Assembly: GCA_002379985.1 (NCBI GenBank)
Contig: DFVG01000036.1
Location: 1-54,822, forward strand
Source: Flavobacteriaceae bacterium UBA4166
GTDB taxonomy: Bacteria; Bacteroidota; Bacteroidia; Flavobacteriales; Flavobacteriaceae
Length of the DNA stretch: 54,822 bases
Reading direction: 5' to 3'
The translations under genes and the position numbers were made by a program. The notes under the pieces were generated by a model that searched no databases, had not been told where the DNA came from, and saw only the letters and a program-made list of their open reading frames with translations. Of this stretch, positions 47,854 to 54,822 are shown one piece after another. Position 1 is the stretch's first letter, and each line of letters starts with the position of its first letter.

Positions 47854-49417
47854 ATTTAGCAATATTGACTGCTCTCGTTTCTCGAATGACCGTTACCTTC
47901 ACTTGCCCAGGATAGGTCATGTCGGTTTGAATTTTCTGTGAGATCTCAAACGAAAGTTGTGAGGCTTTCTCATCGCTCACTTTTTCACTTTCTACGATAA
48001 CTCGCAATTCGCGCCCTGCTTGGATGGCGTAGGCTTTATTTACGCCATTAAAGCCAAAAGCGATGGATTCTAAGTCTTTTAAACGCTGAATGTACGAATC
48101 AAGAACTTGGCGCCTTGCTCCAGGACGTGCACCACTAATGGCATCACATACCTGAACGATGGGCGATAACAGATTGTTCATTTCAATCTCGTCGTGATGG
48201 GCTCCAATCGCATTACATACATCTGGTTTCTCTCCGTATCTTTCGGCCCATTGCATTCCCAAGATGGCGTGAGGAGTTTCGGTTTCAGTTTCCGGTACTT
48301 TTCCGATGTCGTGTAAGAGTCCAGCCCGCTTTGCCAGTTTGGCGTTGAGTCCGAGTTCCGAAGCCATTACACCGCAAAGTCGTGCAACTTCCCGTGAGTG
48401 ATGTAATAAGTTTTGTCCATAGGAAGAACGATAGCGCATGCGTCCCACCGCTTTGATTAGTTCGGGATGGAGTCCGTGAATTCCCAAATCAATAACCGTT
48501 CGTTTTCCTACTTCAAGGATCTCTTCTTCGATCTGTTTGGTGGTTTTTCGAACAACTTCTTCAATACGTGCCGGGTGAATTCTTCCGTCGGTTACCAATT
48601 TGTGTAACGAAAGACGGGCAATTTCTCGACGCACCGAATCGAAACACGACAAGATGATCGCTTCCGGAGTATCATCCACAATGATCTCAACTCCCGTTGC
48701 GGCTTCAATCGCACGAATATTTCGCCCTTCACGACCGATGATCCTTCCTTTTACATCGTCACTTTCTAGGTTGAAAACAGAGACGCAATTATCGATGGCT
48801 TCTTCGGTACCAATGCGTTGTATTGCATTGATTACGATCTTTTTAGCTTCTTGTTGTGCTGTCATCTTCGCCTCTTCCAAAGAAGATTGAACAAATGCCA
48901 TGGCATCTGTTTTCGCTTCTTCCTTCAGGCTTTCCACAAGTTGTGATTTGGCGTCTTCCGCAGAAAGGCTTGAGATCACTTCTAATTGCTCGATCTGGCT
49001 CCGATGTAAGCGATCTACCTCTTGTTGGCGTTTGTCCAGCACTTCTAGACGCTCATCGTACTCCGACTTTTTCTTTTCGAGGGTAGCGTTTAATTTTTTG
49101 TTCTTAGACAATTCACTAGAAACCTGCGATTCTTTGTCTCGCGTACGTTTTTCGCTATCGGAAATCTTTTTATCCCGATTCATGATCACTTTTTCGTGCT
49201 CAGCCTTTAGTTCTAAGAACTTCTCTTTGGCCTGTAGAATTTTATCTTTTTTAATAGACTCTGCCTCAACATTTGCCTCTTTTATGATCGATGCCGCCGA
49301 TTTTTTTGCGGATTTTACCATATGAGACGCACGGTTTCTTTCTAAAAGCTTTGCGATAAGAAACCCCACTCCTATTCCTGCGATGCCTGCTATTATAATG
49401 GTAATAATACTTTCCAT
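47852..49417 (-). CDS. rny: Ribonuclease Y
   Basis: A 521-residue endoribonuclease that starts mRNA decay. Residues 1-25 form the membrane anchor (ITIIIAGIAGIGVGFLIAKLL), a long coiled coil rich in K/E follows, then the KH domain (VKGRIIGREGRNIRAIEAATGVEIIVDDTPEAI), and the HD domain (LLHDIGK, HHDEIE). Length and order match RNase Y of Firmicutes and Bacteroidota. A 6S-like RNA with a terminator lies in its upstream gap, 20 bases before the start. Confidence 0.95.
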   Translation of the reverse strand: MESIITIIIAGIAGIGVGFLIAKLLERNRASHMVKSAKKSAASIIKEANVEAESIKKDKILQAKEKFLELKAEHEKVIMNRDKKISDSEKRTRDKESQVSSELSKNKKLNATLEKKKSEYDERLEVLDKRQQEVDRLHRSQIEQLEVISSLSAEDAKSQLVESLKEEAKTDAMAFVQSSLEEAKMTAQQEAKKIVINAIQRIGTEEAIDNCVSVFNLESDDVKGRIIGREGRNIRAIEAATGVEIIVDDTPEAIILSCFDSVRREIARLSLHKLVTDGRIHPARIEEVVRKTTKQIEEEILEVGKRTVIDLGIHGLHPELIKAVGRMRYRSSYGQNLLHHSREVARLCGVMASELGLNAKLAKRAGLLHDIGKVPETETETPHAILGMQWAERYGEKPDVCNAIGAHHDEIEMNNLLSPIVQVCDAISGARPGARRQVLDSYIQRLKDLESIAFGFNGVNKAYAIQAGRELRVIVESEKVSDEKASQLSFEISQKIQTDMTYPGQVKVTVIRETRAVNIAK

Positions 49418-49437
49418 ATTACTTCGCTTTGATGTAT

Positions 49438-49603
49438 AAAAAAAGCCTACATTAATAGCTGATTTTGATTAAACTCCTTAAAAACAAGTTTAGGGCTAAC
49501 AAACTGGTCAAGTATCCGCTCAAAGACGGCTCGCTTTTACAGCTTAAACTCACCCTTTTTAAAGAATTCGTGTTGAGTTTACCAAATGTGTATTAATGTA
49601 GGC
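49438..49603 (-). ncRNA. ssrS: 6S-like RNA (6S-Flavo type)
   Basis: Read on the minus strand, the region opens with GCCTACATTAATA and closes with its exact complement TATTAATGTAGGC (13 bp perfect end stem), followed by seven T. About 140 bases of AU-rich sequence lie between, with AAACUCA (49580-49574) able to pair locally with UGAGUUU (49552-49546) or distally with GAGUUU (49476-49471). The size, closing stem and position directly after zapA, the place of 6S RNA in many bacteria, fit the 6S-Flavo class that I know from Bacteroidota; I could not run an Rfam search. It would bind housekeeping RNA polymerase. Confidence 0.72.
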
Positions 49604-49630
49604 AGTAACCTTATTTTATTTTAAAGAACG

Positions 49631-49921
49631 TTACGATAAATGTTCTTGCAGTACTTGATTAAGTTCCTCTAATTGTGTCTTGATCTGTTCCTGCTCATTC
49701 TCGTTATCAATCCCTTTTTGCTCTACTTGTGCGGCAAACTGTAAGGCGCTCATGGCCAAAACATCCTGTTTGTCGCGTACGGCATAGCTTTTTTCAAATC
49801 GTTGGATCATTGCGTCAATTCGTTTCGCGGCTTTCCGCAGGCCTTCCTCTTGTTCCGGTTGAATGGTTAGCGGATAGACCCGATCTGCAATGGATATCTT
49901 GATTTTTAAAGGGTTCGACAT
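49631..49921 (-). CDS. zapA: Cell division protein ZapA
   Basis: A 96-residue ZapA-family protein: LKIKISIADRVYPLTIQPEQEEGLRKAAKRIDAMI followed by the C-terminal coiled coil (QFAAQVEQKGIDNENEQEQIKTQLEELNQVL). It bundles FtsZ at midcell. It is preceded by a coiled-coil gene 10 bases upstream and followed by the 6S-like RNA, the same gene order as in Enterobacteria for zapA-ssrS. Confidence 0.92.
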   Translation of the reverse strand: MSNPLKIKISIADRVYPLTIQPEQEEGLRKAAKRIDAMIQRFEKSYAVRDKQDVLAMSALQFAAQVEQKGIDNENEQEQIKTQLEELNQVLQEHLS

Positions 49922-49931
49922 TATTTTTAAG

Positions 49932-50222
49932 TTATTCGGAAAGTTGTACGATACATTCGTCTAACTCCCGAATTAAAGCATTTATTTTAAGCTTTGTATC
50001 TTTTTTATATTGATTGCTGCCAAGCATTGAATTTGCCATTTGCAACGAAGAACACTGTTCTTGCCAGGAGAGGATTTCGCGTTGTAATCGTTCGTCCTCA
50101 GCTTTTAGTTGTTCGTTCTCTTCAGCTAATTGTTTATTTTGATGTTTCAGCTTTTCATACCGGTGCAACAATTTGCTCACTTTATTCTCAAGAGCATCAA
50201 CAATTTCCGAAAGATCGTTCAT
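49932..50222 (-). CDS. Small coiled-coil protein, ZapB-like
   Basis: A 96-residue, highly charged protein formed almost entirely of heptad repeats (IVDALENKVSKLLHRYEKLK, QNKQLAEENEQLKAEDERLQ, LSWQEQCSSLQMANSML). This is the shape of ZapB, which pairs with ZapA at the Z-ring in E. coli, but the sequence is low-complexity coiled coil, so homology is not certain. It lies 10 bases upstream of zapA, with a strong promoter 27-56 bases before its start. Confidence 0.8.
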   Translation of the reverse strand: MNDLSEIVDALENKVSKLLHRYEKLKHQNKQLAEENEQLKAEDERLQREILSWQEQCSSLQMANSMLGSNQYKKDTKLKINALIRELDECIVQLSE

Positions 50223-50248
50223 CGCAATTCAATTCAATACGCTTCATA

Positions 50249-50278
50249 CAAAGTTAACATACCCCACCAAATAACCAA
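50249..50278 (-). promoter_or_regulatory. Flavobacterial promoter of the zapA unit
   Basis: Minus-strand TTG at 50278-50276, 19 bases, then TAACTTTG at 50256-50249, a full -33/-7 match with the same spacing as the rpsA promoter. The coiled-coil gene starts 27 bases downstream. Confidence 0.72.
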
Positions 50279-50364
50279 GTGCTTTTCCTTAATTTTTTGT
50301 ATTATTGACCTTCCTGAACAATAAAAAACGCAACTTCCCATTTAATTCTTAGAACTCTATTTTT

Positions 50365-52047
50365 ATGCGGATTTTTATGTTATTGTTTTTGTCTGCCATT
50401 GCTATCGTGCAAGGCCAAGAACAACTTCCCCAAGATTATTTTCAAAACCCTTTAGACATCCCATTAATCCTTTCGGGTAGTTTTGGGGAATTGCGAAGCA
50501 ACCATTTTCATAGCGGACTCGATATTAAAACACAACAGCGTCGCGGCTTACCGGTATACGCCGCAGCTGATGGTTTTGTGAAGCGCATTAAAGTCTCTGC
50601 TTTTGGCTACGGAAAGGCGCTGTACATTCAACATCCTAATGGCTATAATACTGTCTATGCGCACCTCCAACGGTATGCAGGACCTATCCAAGAGTATGTG
50701 AAGGGCCAACAGTACGAAAAGGAAAGCTATGAAATAGAACTGTTTCCAGACAGTGAGGTGTTAGCGGTGAAGAAAGGAGATTTGATTGCTTATTCCGGCA
50801 ACAGCGGAAGTAGTGGCGGCCCTCACCTCCATTTTGAGATTCGCGATGCGGCTTCGCGCCCTATGAATCCTATGTTATTCGGTATTCAAGTACCCGACTC
50901 AAAACCACCTTTAATTAATTCGGTATATGTCTATCCGCAAAATAATGCGCATGTAAATGGCAGTGCCAATCCTATGAAACTTCGCTTGATGCTTCAAAAC
51001 AATGGTTCGTATAAAACAGAAGCCATTGAGGCGAATGGCCTGTTGGGCTTCGGAGTTTCTACCAATGATCAATTGGATGGCGCGTCTAATAAAAATGGCG
51101 TCTATACCATCAATACCACCTTCAACGGGGTTCCCACGTTTGGAATTCAATTTGACCGGTTTTCCTTTGCGGAAACCCGATACTTGAATCGTTATATTGA
51201 TTACGGACACTACCGTACCGATCGGGAGCGTGTTCAGAAGTTATTCCGCGAAAGCAATAATCCGCTAAGCTTGATCCTACAAGAAACCAATAGTGGATAC
51301 GTTGACATCGCCGAAACCTATAATGGCATGTACACGATCGAGATCACAGATTTTGCTGCTAATAAAACAACCATTACCGTCCCAATTAAAGGAAAGAAAG
51401 TACTTTCCGTCCCTTCTGCAGACCGAAACGAAACCAATGATTACGTTTATGCTGATCAAAGTACGGCGATAACTACTGGCAAATTTAGTGTGTTTATTCC
51501 TTCTAATGCGCTTTATGAAGATGTGTACCTCGATATTAGTAGTAAAGGAGATACGCTATTTCTACACGAAGATACCGTCCCGATCCATAAGAACATCTCA
51601 ATCTCTATTGATGCCTCTAATTATGCATCACAAGATCTGGATAAAATGTATATCGGTAGGCTGAACTACAGAGGACAACCGTACTACACCACAACGTATA
51701 GAAACGGTAATAAGCTTACCGCCAAGACCAGAACTTTTGGAAAGTATACGCTTGCTACAGATACAACTCCTCCAACGGTTGAAGCCGAAAATTTTAAGGA
51801 CGGGCAATGGATTAGTAAACATTCGACCTTGGAGTTGAAAATTGATGACGATTTAAGTGGAATTGCTTCGTATCGCGCCACCCTAAATGGAAGGTTTATT
51901 TTGACCGAATACGATTACAAGACCGATAGCCTTACGTACTATTTTTCAGATAATGTGGTTACGGAAGCTGAAAATAATTTGAAACTCATCGTGCTGGATA
52001 ATGTGGGAAATAGTACTACATTTGAAGCAACCTTTTTTAGAAAATAA
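50365..52047 (+). CDS. Exported M23 metallopeptidase
   Basis: A 560-residue exported peptidase. Signal MRIFMLLFLSAIAIVQGQ. The M23 LytM domain has LSGSFGELRSNHFHSGLDI (zinc H and D), and GGPHLHFEIRDA (second zinc H). Such enzymes cut peptidoglycan cross-bridges. The C-terminal 300 residues are beta-sandwich-like strands with no catalytic motif (PTVEAENFKDGQWISKHSTLELKIDDDLSGIASY, resembling an Ig-like fold). It precedes a TonB-dependent receptor by nine bases, so the two are probably co-transcribed. Confidence 0.9.
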   Translation: MRIFMLLFLSAIAIVQGQEQLPQDYFQNPLDIPLILSGSFGELRSNHFHSGLDIKTQQRRGLPVYAAADGFVKRIKVSAFGYGKALYIQHPNGYNTVYAHLQRYAGPIQEYVKGQQYEKESYEIELFPDSEVLAVKKGDLIAYSGNSGSSGGPHLHFEIRDAASRPMNPMLFGIQVPDSKPPLINSVYVYPQNNAHVNGSANPMKLRLMLQNNGSYKTEAIEANGLLGFGVSTNDQLDGASNKNGVYTINTTFNGVPTFGIQFDRFSFAETRYLNRYIDYGHYRTDRERVQKLFRESNNPLSLILQETNSGYVDIAETYNGMYTIEITDFAANKTTITVPIKGKKVLSVPSADRNETNDYVYADQSTAITTGKFSVFIPSNALYEDVYLDISSKGDTLFLHEDTVPIHKNISISIDASNYASQDLDKMYIGRLNYRGQPYYTTTYRNGNKLTAKTRTFGKYTLATDTTPPTVEAENFKDGQWISKHSTLELKIDDDLSGIASYRATLNGRFILTEYDYKTDSLTYYFSDNVVTEAENNLKLIVLDNVGNSTTFEATFFRK

Positions 52048-52056
52048 CCATAATTT

Positions 52057-54525
52057 TTGCTTTTGAATTCAACTAACTTCTTGCGTTTTGTGCTGTTTTT
52101 TTTGGTTTCCGGAACGCTTTGGGCACAAGATGCTATTATTCGTGGTGTCATTTTAGATGAAAATAATCAGCCTATTCCCAGTGTTAACGTAACCTACGGT
52201 GAAGAGGGAACGCTGTCAGATTTTGATGGATTTTATTCGTTGGCCATTCCTGCCAATCAATCGGTTACCGTGGTCTTTTCGCATGTGAGTCATCAGAACG
52301 TACAGCTAACGTTGCAGCTAAGACCCACTGAAAACTATGAATTTAATCCGGTGATGAAAACGGATATCGCTCAAATTAGCGAGGTGGTGATAGATGCAAA
52401 GAAACGAAAGCGTGTAGAAGGGATTACCACCATTAGCCCAGAAGCCATCAGAAAAATCCCCGGTGCCAATGCCGGCGTAGAGAATTTACTAAAATCTTTA
52501 CCGGGTGTTAGCGGAAATAACGAATTGAGTACCCAATATGCTGTGCGGGGTGGAAACTACGATGAAAACCTCGTCTATGTCAATGAAGTTCAAGTATATC
52601 GCCCTTTTCTTATTCGAAGTGGTCAACAGGAGGGATTGAGTTTTGTGAATAGTGACCTAACCGCGAATGTTGACTTTTCTGCCGGAGGCTTTCAGGCGAA
52701 ATACGGCGACCGCTTATCTTCCGTATTAGATATTACCTATCGTCGCCCTACAGATTTTGATGCTTCTATTGATTTGAGCCTTTTAGGCGCCAGTGTTGCT
52801 GCTGGAGGCTTATCGAAAGACGGGCGTTTTTCCGGAATTGTAGGCGTGCGATATCGCGATAATAGCTTGTTTGTGAATGCAAAACAAACAGAAACTAATT
52901 TTAGACCTGTGTTTGCGGATGCTCAGACTTGGCTAACATATAAGGTAACCAATAAGTTTGAGCTTGGTTTTTTAGGAAATATAGCTATTAATAAATATAG
53001 TTACGAACCGTTAACGCGCCAAACAAACTTCGGAACTTTGGCAGATCCTGTAGCCCTATTGGTTTTTTATGAAGGTCAGGAAGAAGATCGATATGACACG
53101 TATTTCGGAGCGTTGAAGGGAACCTATGTCGTTTCAGATTCATATACAGCGAAGTTTATTGCTTCCGCCTATCATACACAAGAACAAGAATACTTTGATA
53201 TCTTGGCACAATACCGCTTGGGCGAAGTGAATACCAATATTGGGTCTGAAGACTTGGGAGAAGTACAATTTTCCGAAGGAATCGGTTCTCAATTGACACA
53301 CGCCCGAAATGATCTGGACGCCCTTATTTTCAACCTAGAGCACAAGGGAACTATTAATCTCGATGATCATACTGTTGAATACGGAATAAAATATGCGCAT
53401 GAAGATATTCGTGATCGCGTTCAAGAATACGAGATCATTGATTCTGCAGGCTTTTCCATACGCCCTCCTATTATCGACTTTGCCAACAATCAACCGTATG
53501 AGCCGTTCGAATCGCCTATCGTTCCATTTACTGATATCAGAGCGCAAAACGATGTGCAAATAGATCGTTTTATGGGGTTTGCACAATGGAGCAAACGTAC
53601 GGATTGGGGAAGCAATGAAGTATGGCTAAATGCTGGGGTGCGAGCTCAAAATTGGACCGTTAGCGGGCAAGGGATTACTAGTATTACGCAAACAGTTGTG
53701 AGTCCGAGAGCCCAAATTTCACTGAAACCCGATTGGGATATGGATATGCTATTCCGCTTGTCGGGCGGACTCTATCATCAGCCTCCCTTTTATCGCGAAT
53801 TGCGGGACTCTACCGGAACGGTGCGTCCTAATGTAAAAGCGCAACAATCGGTTCATATTGTGGCCGGAAACGATTATAGTTTTGATCTTTGGGGGCGTCC
53901 CTTCACGTTGAACACAGAGGTCTATTATAAATCTTTAACCGATGTTAACCCTTATACGCTCGAGAATGTTCGTATTCGTTATCGTGCCCGAAATAATGCC
54001 GTGGCGTATGCCTATGGTTTGGATATGCGACTTTCAGGGGAATTTGTTCCGGGGACAGAAAGTTGGGTAAGTTTTGGGTATTTAAAAACGGAAGAGAATA
54101 TTGACGATCGAGGATATATTTTTAGACCCACCGACCAACGATTGAAGTTTGCAGTTTTGTTTCAGGATTATGTGAAGATCATTCCAGACCTGAAAATGTA
54201 CTTGAATTTGGTGTATAATACCGGGCTTCCCGGAGGATCTCCCAGCTATGCTGATCCCTATGACTTTCAAACCCGATTACCGGACTATAAGCGTGCCGAT
54301 CTTGGGGTTTCCTACGTTTTAGTACATGAAGAAAAGCGTAAGGAGCGTGGAATTTTTAAGCCGTTTAAAGAGCTTGCGATAGGTGCAGAGATATTCAACA
54401 TTTTCGATGTGCGAAACTCTATTACGAATACATTTGTGCGTGATGTCTATACCAAAGTACAATATGCCATCCCTAATTTCTTGACTCCTCGCGTCTTCAA
54501 TGTTCGCTTGACGGCTAAATTCTAA
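52057..54525 (+). CDS. TonB-dependent outer-membrane receptor, SusC-like N-terminus
   Basis: An 822-residue receptor. The start is TTG at 52057 (or TTG at 52063); there is no ATG, and an in-frame stop lies just upstream. After the signal (FVLFFLVSGTLWAQ) comes a carboxypeptidase-regulatory-like domain (IIRGVILDENNQPIPSVNVTYGEEGTLSDFDGFYSL), then the plug (AGVENLLKSLPGVSGNNELSTQYAVRGGNYDENLVYVNEVQVYRPF) and a 22-strand-type barrel ending FNVRLTAKF. No SusD partner is adjacent, so it is probably not a glycan-uptake (SusCD) locus. It is linked to an M23 peptidase nine bases upstream. Confidence 0.92.
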   Translation: MLLNSTNFLRFVLFFLVSGTLWAQDAIIRGVILDENNQPIPSVNVTYGEEGTLSDFDGFYSLAIPANQSVTVVFSHVSHQNVQLTLQLRPTENYEFNPVMKTDIAQISEVVIDAKKRKRVEGITTISPEAIRKIPGANAGVENLLKSLPGVSGNNELSTQYAVRGGNYDENLVYVNEVQVYRPFLIRSGQQEGLSFVNSDLTANVDFSAGGFQAKYGDRLSSVLDITYRRPTDFDASIDLSLLGASVAAGGLSKDGRFSGIVGVRYRDNSLFVNAKQTETNFRPVFADAQTWLTYKVTNKFELGFLGNIAINKYSYEPLTRQTNFGTLADPVALLVFYEGQEEDRYDTYFGALKGTYVVSDSYTAKFIASAYHTQEQEYFDILAQYRLGEVNTNIGSEDLGEVQFSEGIGSQLTHARNDLDALIFNLEHKGTINLDDHTVEYGIKYAHEDIRDRVQEYEIIDSAGFSIRPPIIDFANNQPYEPFESPIVPFTDIRAQNDVQIDRFMGFAQWSKRTDWGSNEVWLNAGVRAQNWTVSGQGITSITQTVVSPRAQISLKPDWDMDMLFRLSGGLYHQPPFYRELRDSTGTVRPNVKAQQSVHIVAGNDYSFDLWGRPFTLNTEVYYKSLTDVNPYTLENVRIRYRARNNAVAYAYGLDMRLSGEFVPGTESWVSFGYLKTEENIDDRGYIFRPTDQRLKFAVLFQDYVKIIPDLKMYLNLVYNTGLPGGSPSYADPYDFQTRLPDYKRADLGVSYVLVHEEKRKERGIFKPFKELAIGAEIFNIFDVRNSITNTFVRDVYTKVQYAIPNFLTPRVFNVRLTAKF

Positions 54526-54529
54526 GGTA

Positions 54530-54822
54530 TTATTCTGAAAGAAATTCTTTTAGTACAGCGACCACGTACGAGACTTCTTCTTTTGTATTGAATTTAGAAA
54601 AAGAAAAACGAACGGAAGGTTTGTTGATGTCTTCTTCCGAAAGAAGCTCCGCTAAGACATGCGATCCTGCATCACTACCGCTTTGGCAAGCACTTCCTTT
54701 TGAACAGGCAATTCCTTTTAGGTCTAATTGAAAAGGTAGTAACGTCGCTTTCTCAGGAGATAACGGCAGACACACATTAACGATTGTATACGTGCTGTTC
54801 TCAGGATCGTCGCAGGCGCCAT
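54530..54822 (-). CDS. Cysteine desulfurase, C-terminal part (partial)
   Basis: Only the last 97 codons are in the window. The sequence GIACSKGSACQSGSDAGSHVL includes the active-site loop of NifS/IscS-type cysteine desulfurases with the catalytic cysteine, preceded by VNVCLPLSPEKATLLPFQLDLK and followed by VRFSFSKFNTKEEVSYVV. The enzyme takes sulfur from cysteine for Fe-S clusters and tRNA thiolation. It is convergent with the receptor, four bases apart. The name iscS or nifS is not decided without the rest. Confidence 0.88.
   Translation of the reverse strand, partial: GACDDPENSTYTIVNVCLPLSPEKATLLPFQLDLKGIACSKGSACQSGSDAGSHVLAELLSEEDINKPSVRFSFSKFNTKEEVSYVVAVLKEFLSE

Noticed and set aside
52057..54525. 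A polysaccharide utilisation locus
   Set aside because: The TonB receptor has no SusD neighbour, glycoside hydrolase or regulator beside it.
1..54822. Search for CRISPR arrays, IS elements, prophage, integrases other than xerD, and tRNA genes
   Set aside because: No regular direct repeats, transposase motifs, terminal inverted repeats or tRNA-like cloverleaf with TTCRA loop were noticed by eye. A dedicated scan was not possible.

Overview
The window looks like a chromosomal stretch of a Flavobacteriaceae bacterium (Bacteroidota). The signs are type IX secretion components (PorQ, and a T9SS-type C-terminal sorting domain on a secreted subtilase), a SusC-like TonB receptor with an N-terminal carboxypeptidase-regulatory-like domain, flavobacterial -33/-7 promoters of the TTG-N19-TAnnTTTG type, a 6S-like RNA between zapA and rny, many lipoproteins with acidic residues after the lipid cysteine, and frequent TTG starts. 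I see no IS element, prophage, integron, CRISPR array, tRNA or 5S/16S/23S rRNA gene. No stretch above 300 bp is empty: the longest gap between proteins (12569-12947) holds the RNase P RNA.

Layout. 1-4381: the end of nnr, then a plus-strand run gcvT, glsA, an unusual SDR-like protein, a pterin dehydratase and yebC. 4448-9600 (minus): a surface-type lipoprotein, an acyltransferase coupled to a KdsB-KdnB fusion, and a RecD-like helicase. 9728-12568 (plus): a one-TM protein, DUF3822, rsmD and two tandem paralogous small proteins. They run into rnpB (minus). 12948-15869 (plus): dnaX, miaE and a deoxyribonucleotidase. 15870-24116 (minus): an orphan GAF histidine kinase, then what may be one long unit pyrR-pyrB-STAS-rnz-pdxH-sixA-ppk1-ppx. 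24306-28199 (minus): a subtilase coupled to a stand-alone copy of its own propeptide, then rpsA. 28435-34142: an exported M20 hydrolase (plus), then cmk, porQ and lon (minus). 34356-37284 (plus): an ECF sigma factor, a membrane partner and two beta-strand-repeat envelope proteins. 37335-42600: an MFS transporter, an M48 lipoprotein, a collagen-like lipoprotein, two MsrB genes and lpdA. 42644-45766 (minus): aroQ and four small outer-membrane barrels. 45881-54822: xerD, an aldo/keto reductase, the rny-6S-zapA-coiled-coil unit, an M23 peptidase with a TonB receptor, and the C-terminus of a cysteine desulfurase.

Most of this is housekeeping, but four items stand out. (1) dnaX carries a run of ten A where slippage into either other frame meets a stop within seven codons, giving a gamma-like protein that ends with domain III. 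(2) A small lipoprotein is a clear paralogue of the propeptide of the T9SS subtilase encoded one base downstream, suggesting an anchored chaperone or inhibitor. (3) KdsB is fused to KdnB, joining two steps of 8-amino-Kdo metabolism in one chain. (4) DUF3822 and its upstream neighbour look to me like a remnant PilM/pseudopilin-type pair. All functional statements rest on motif reading by eye; no search was run.
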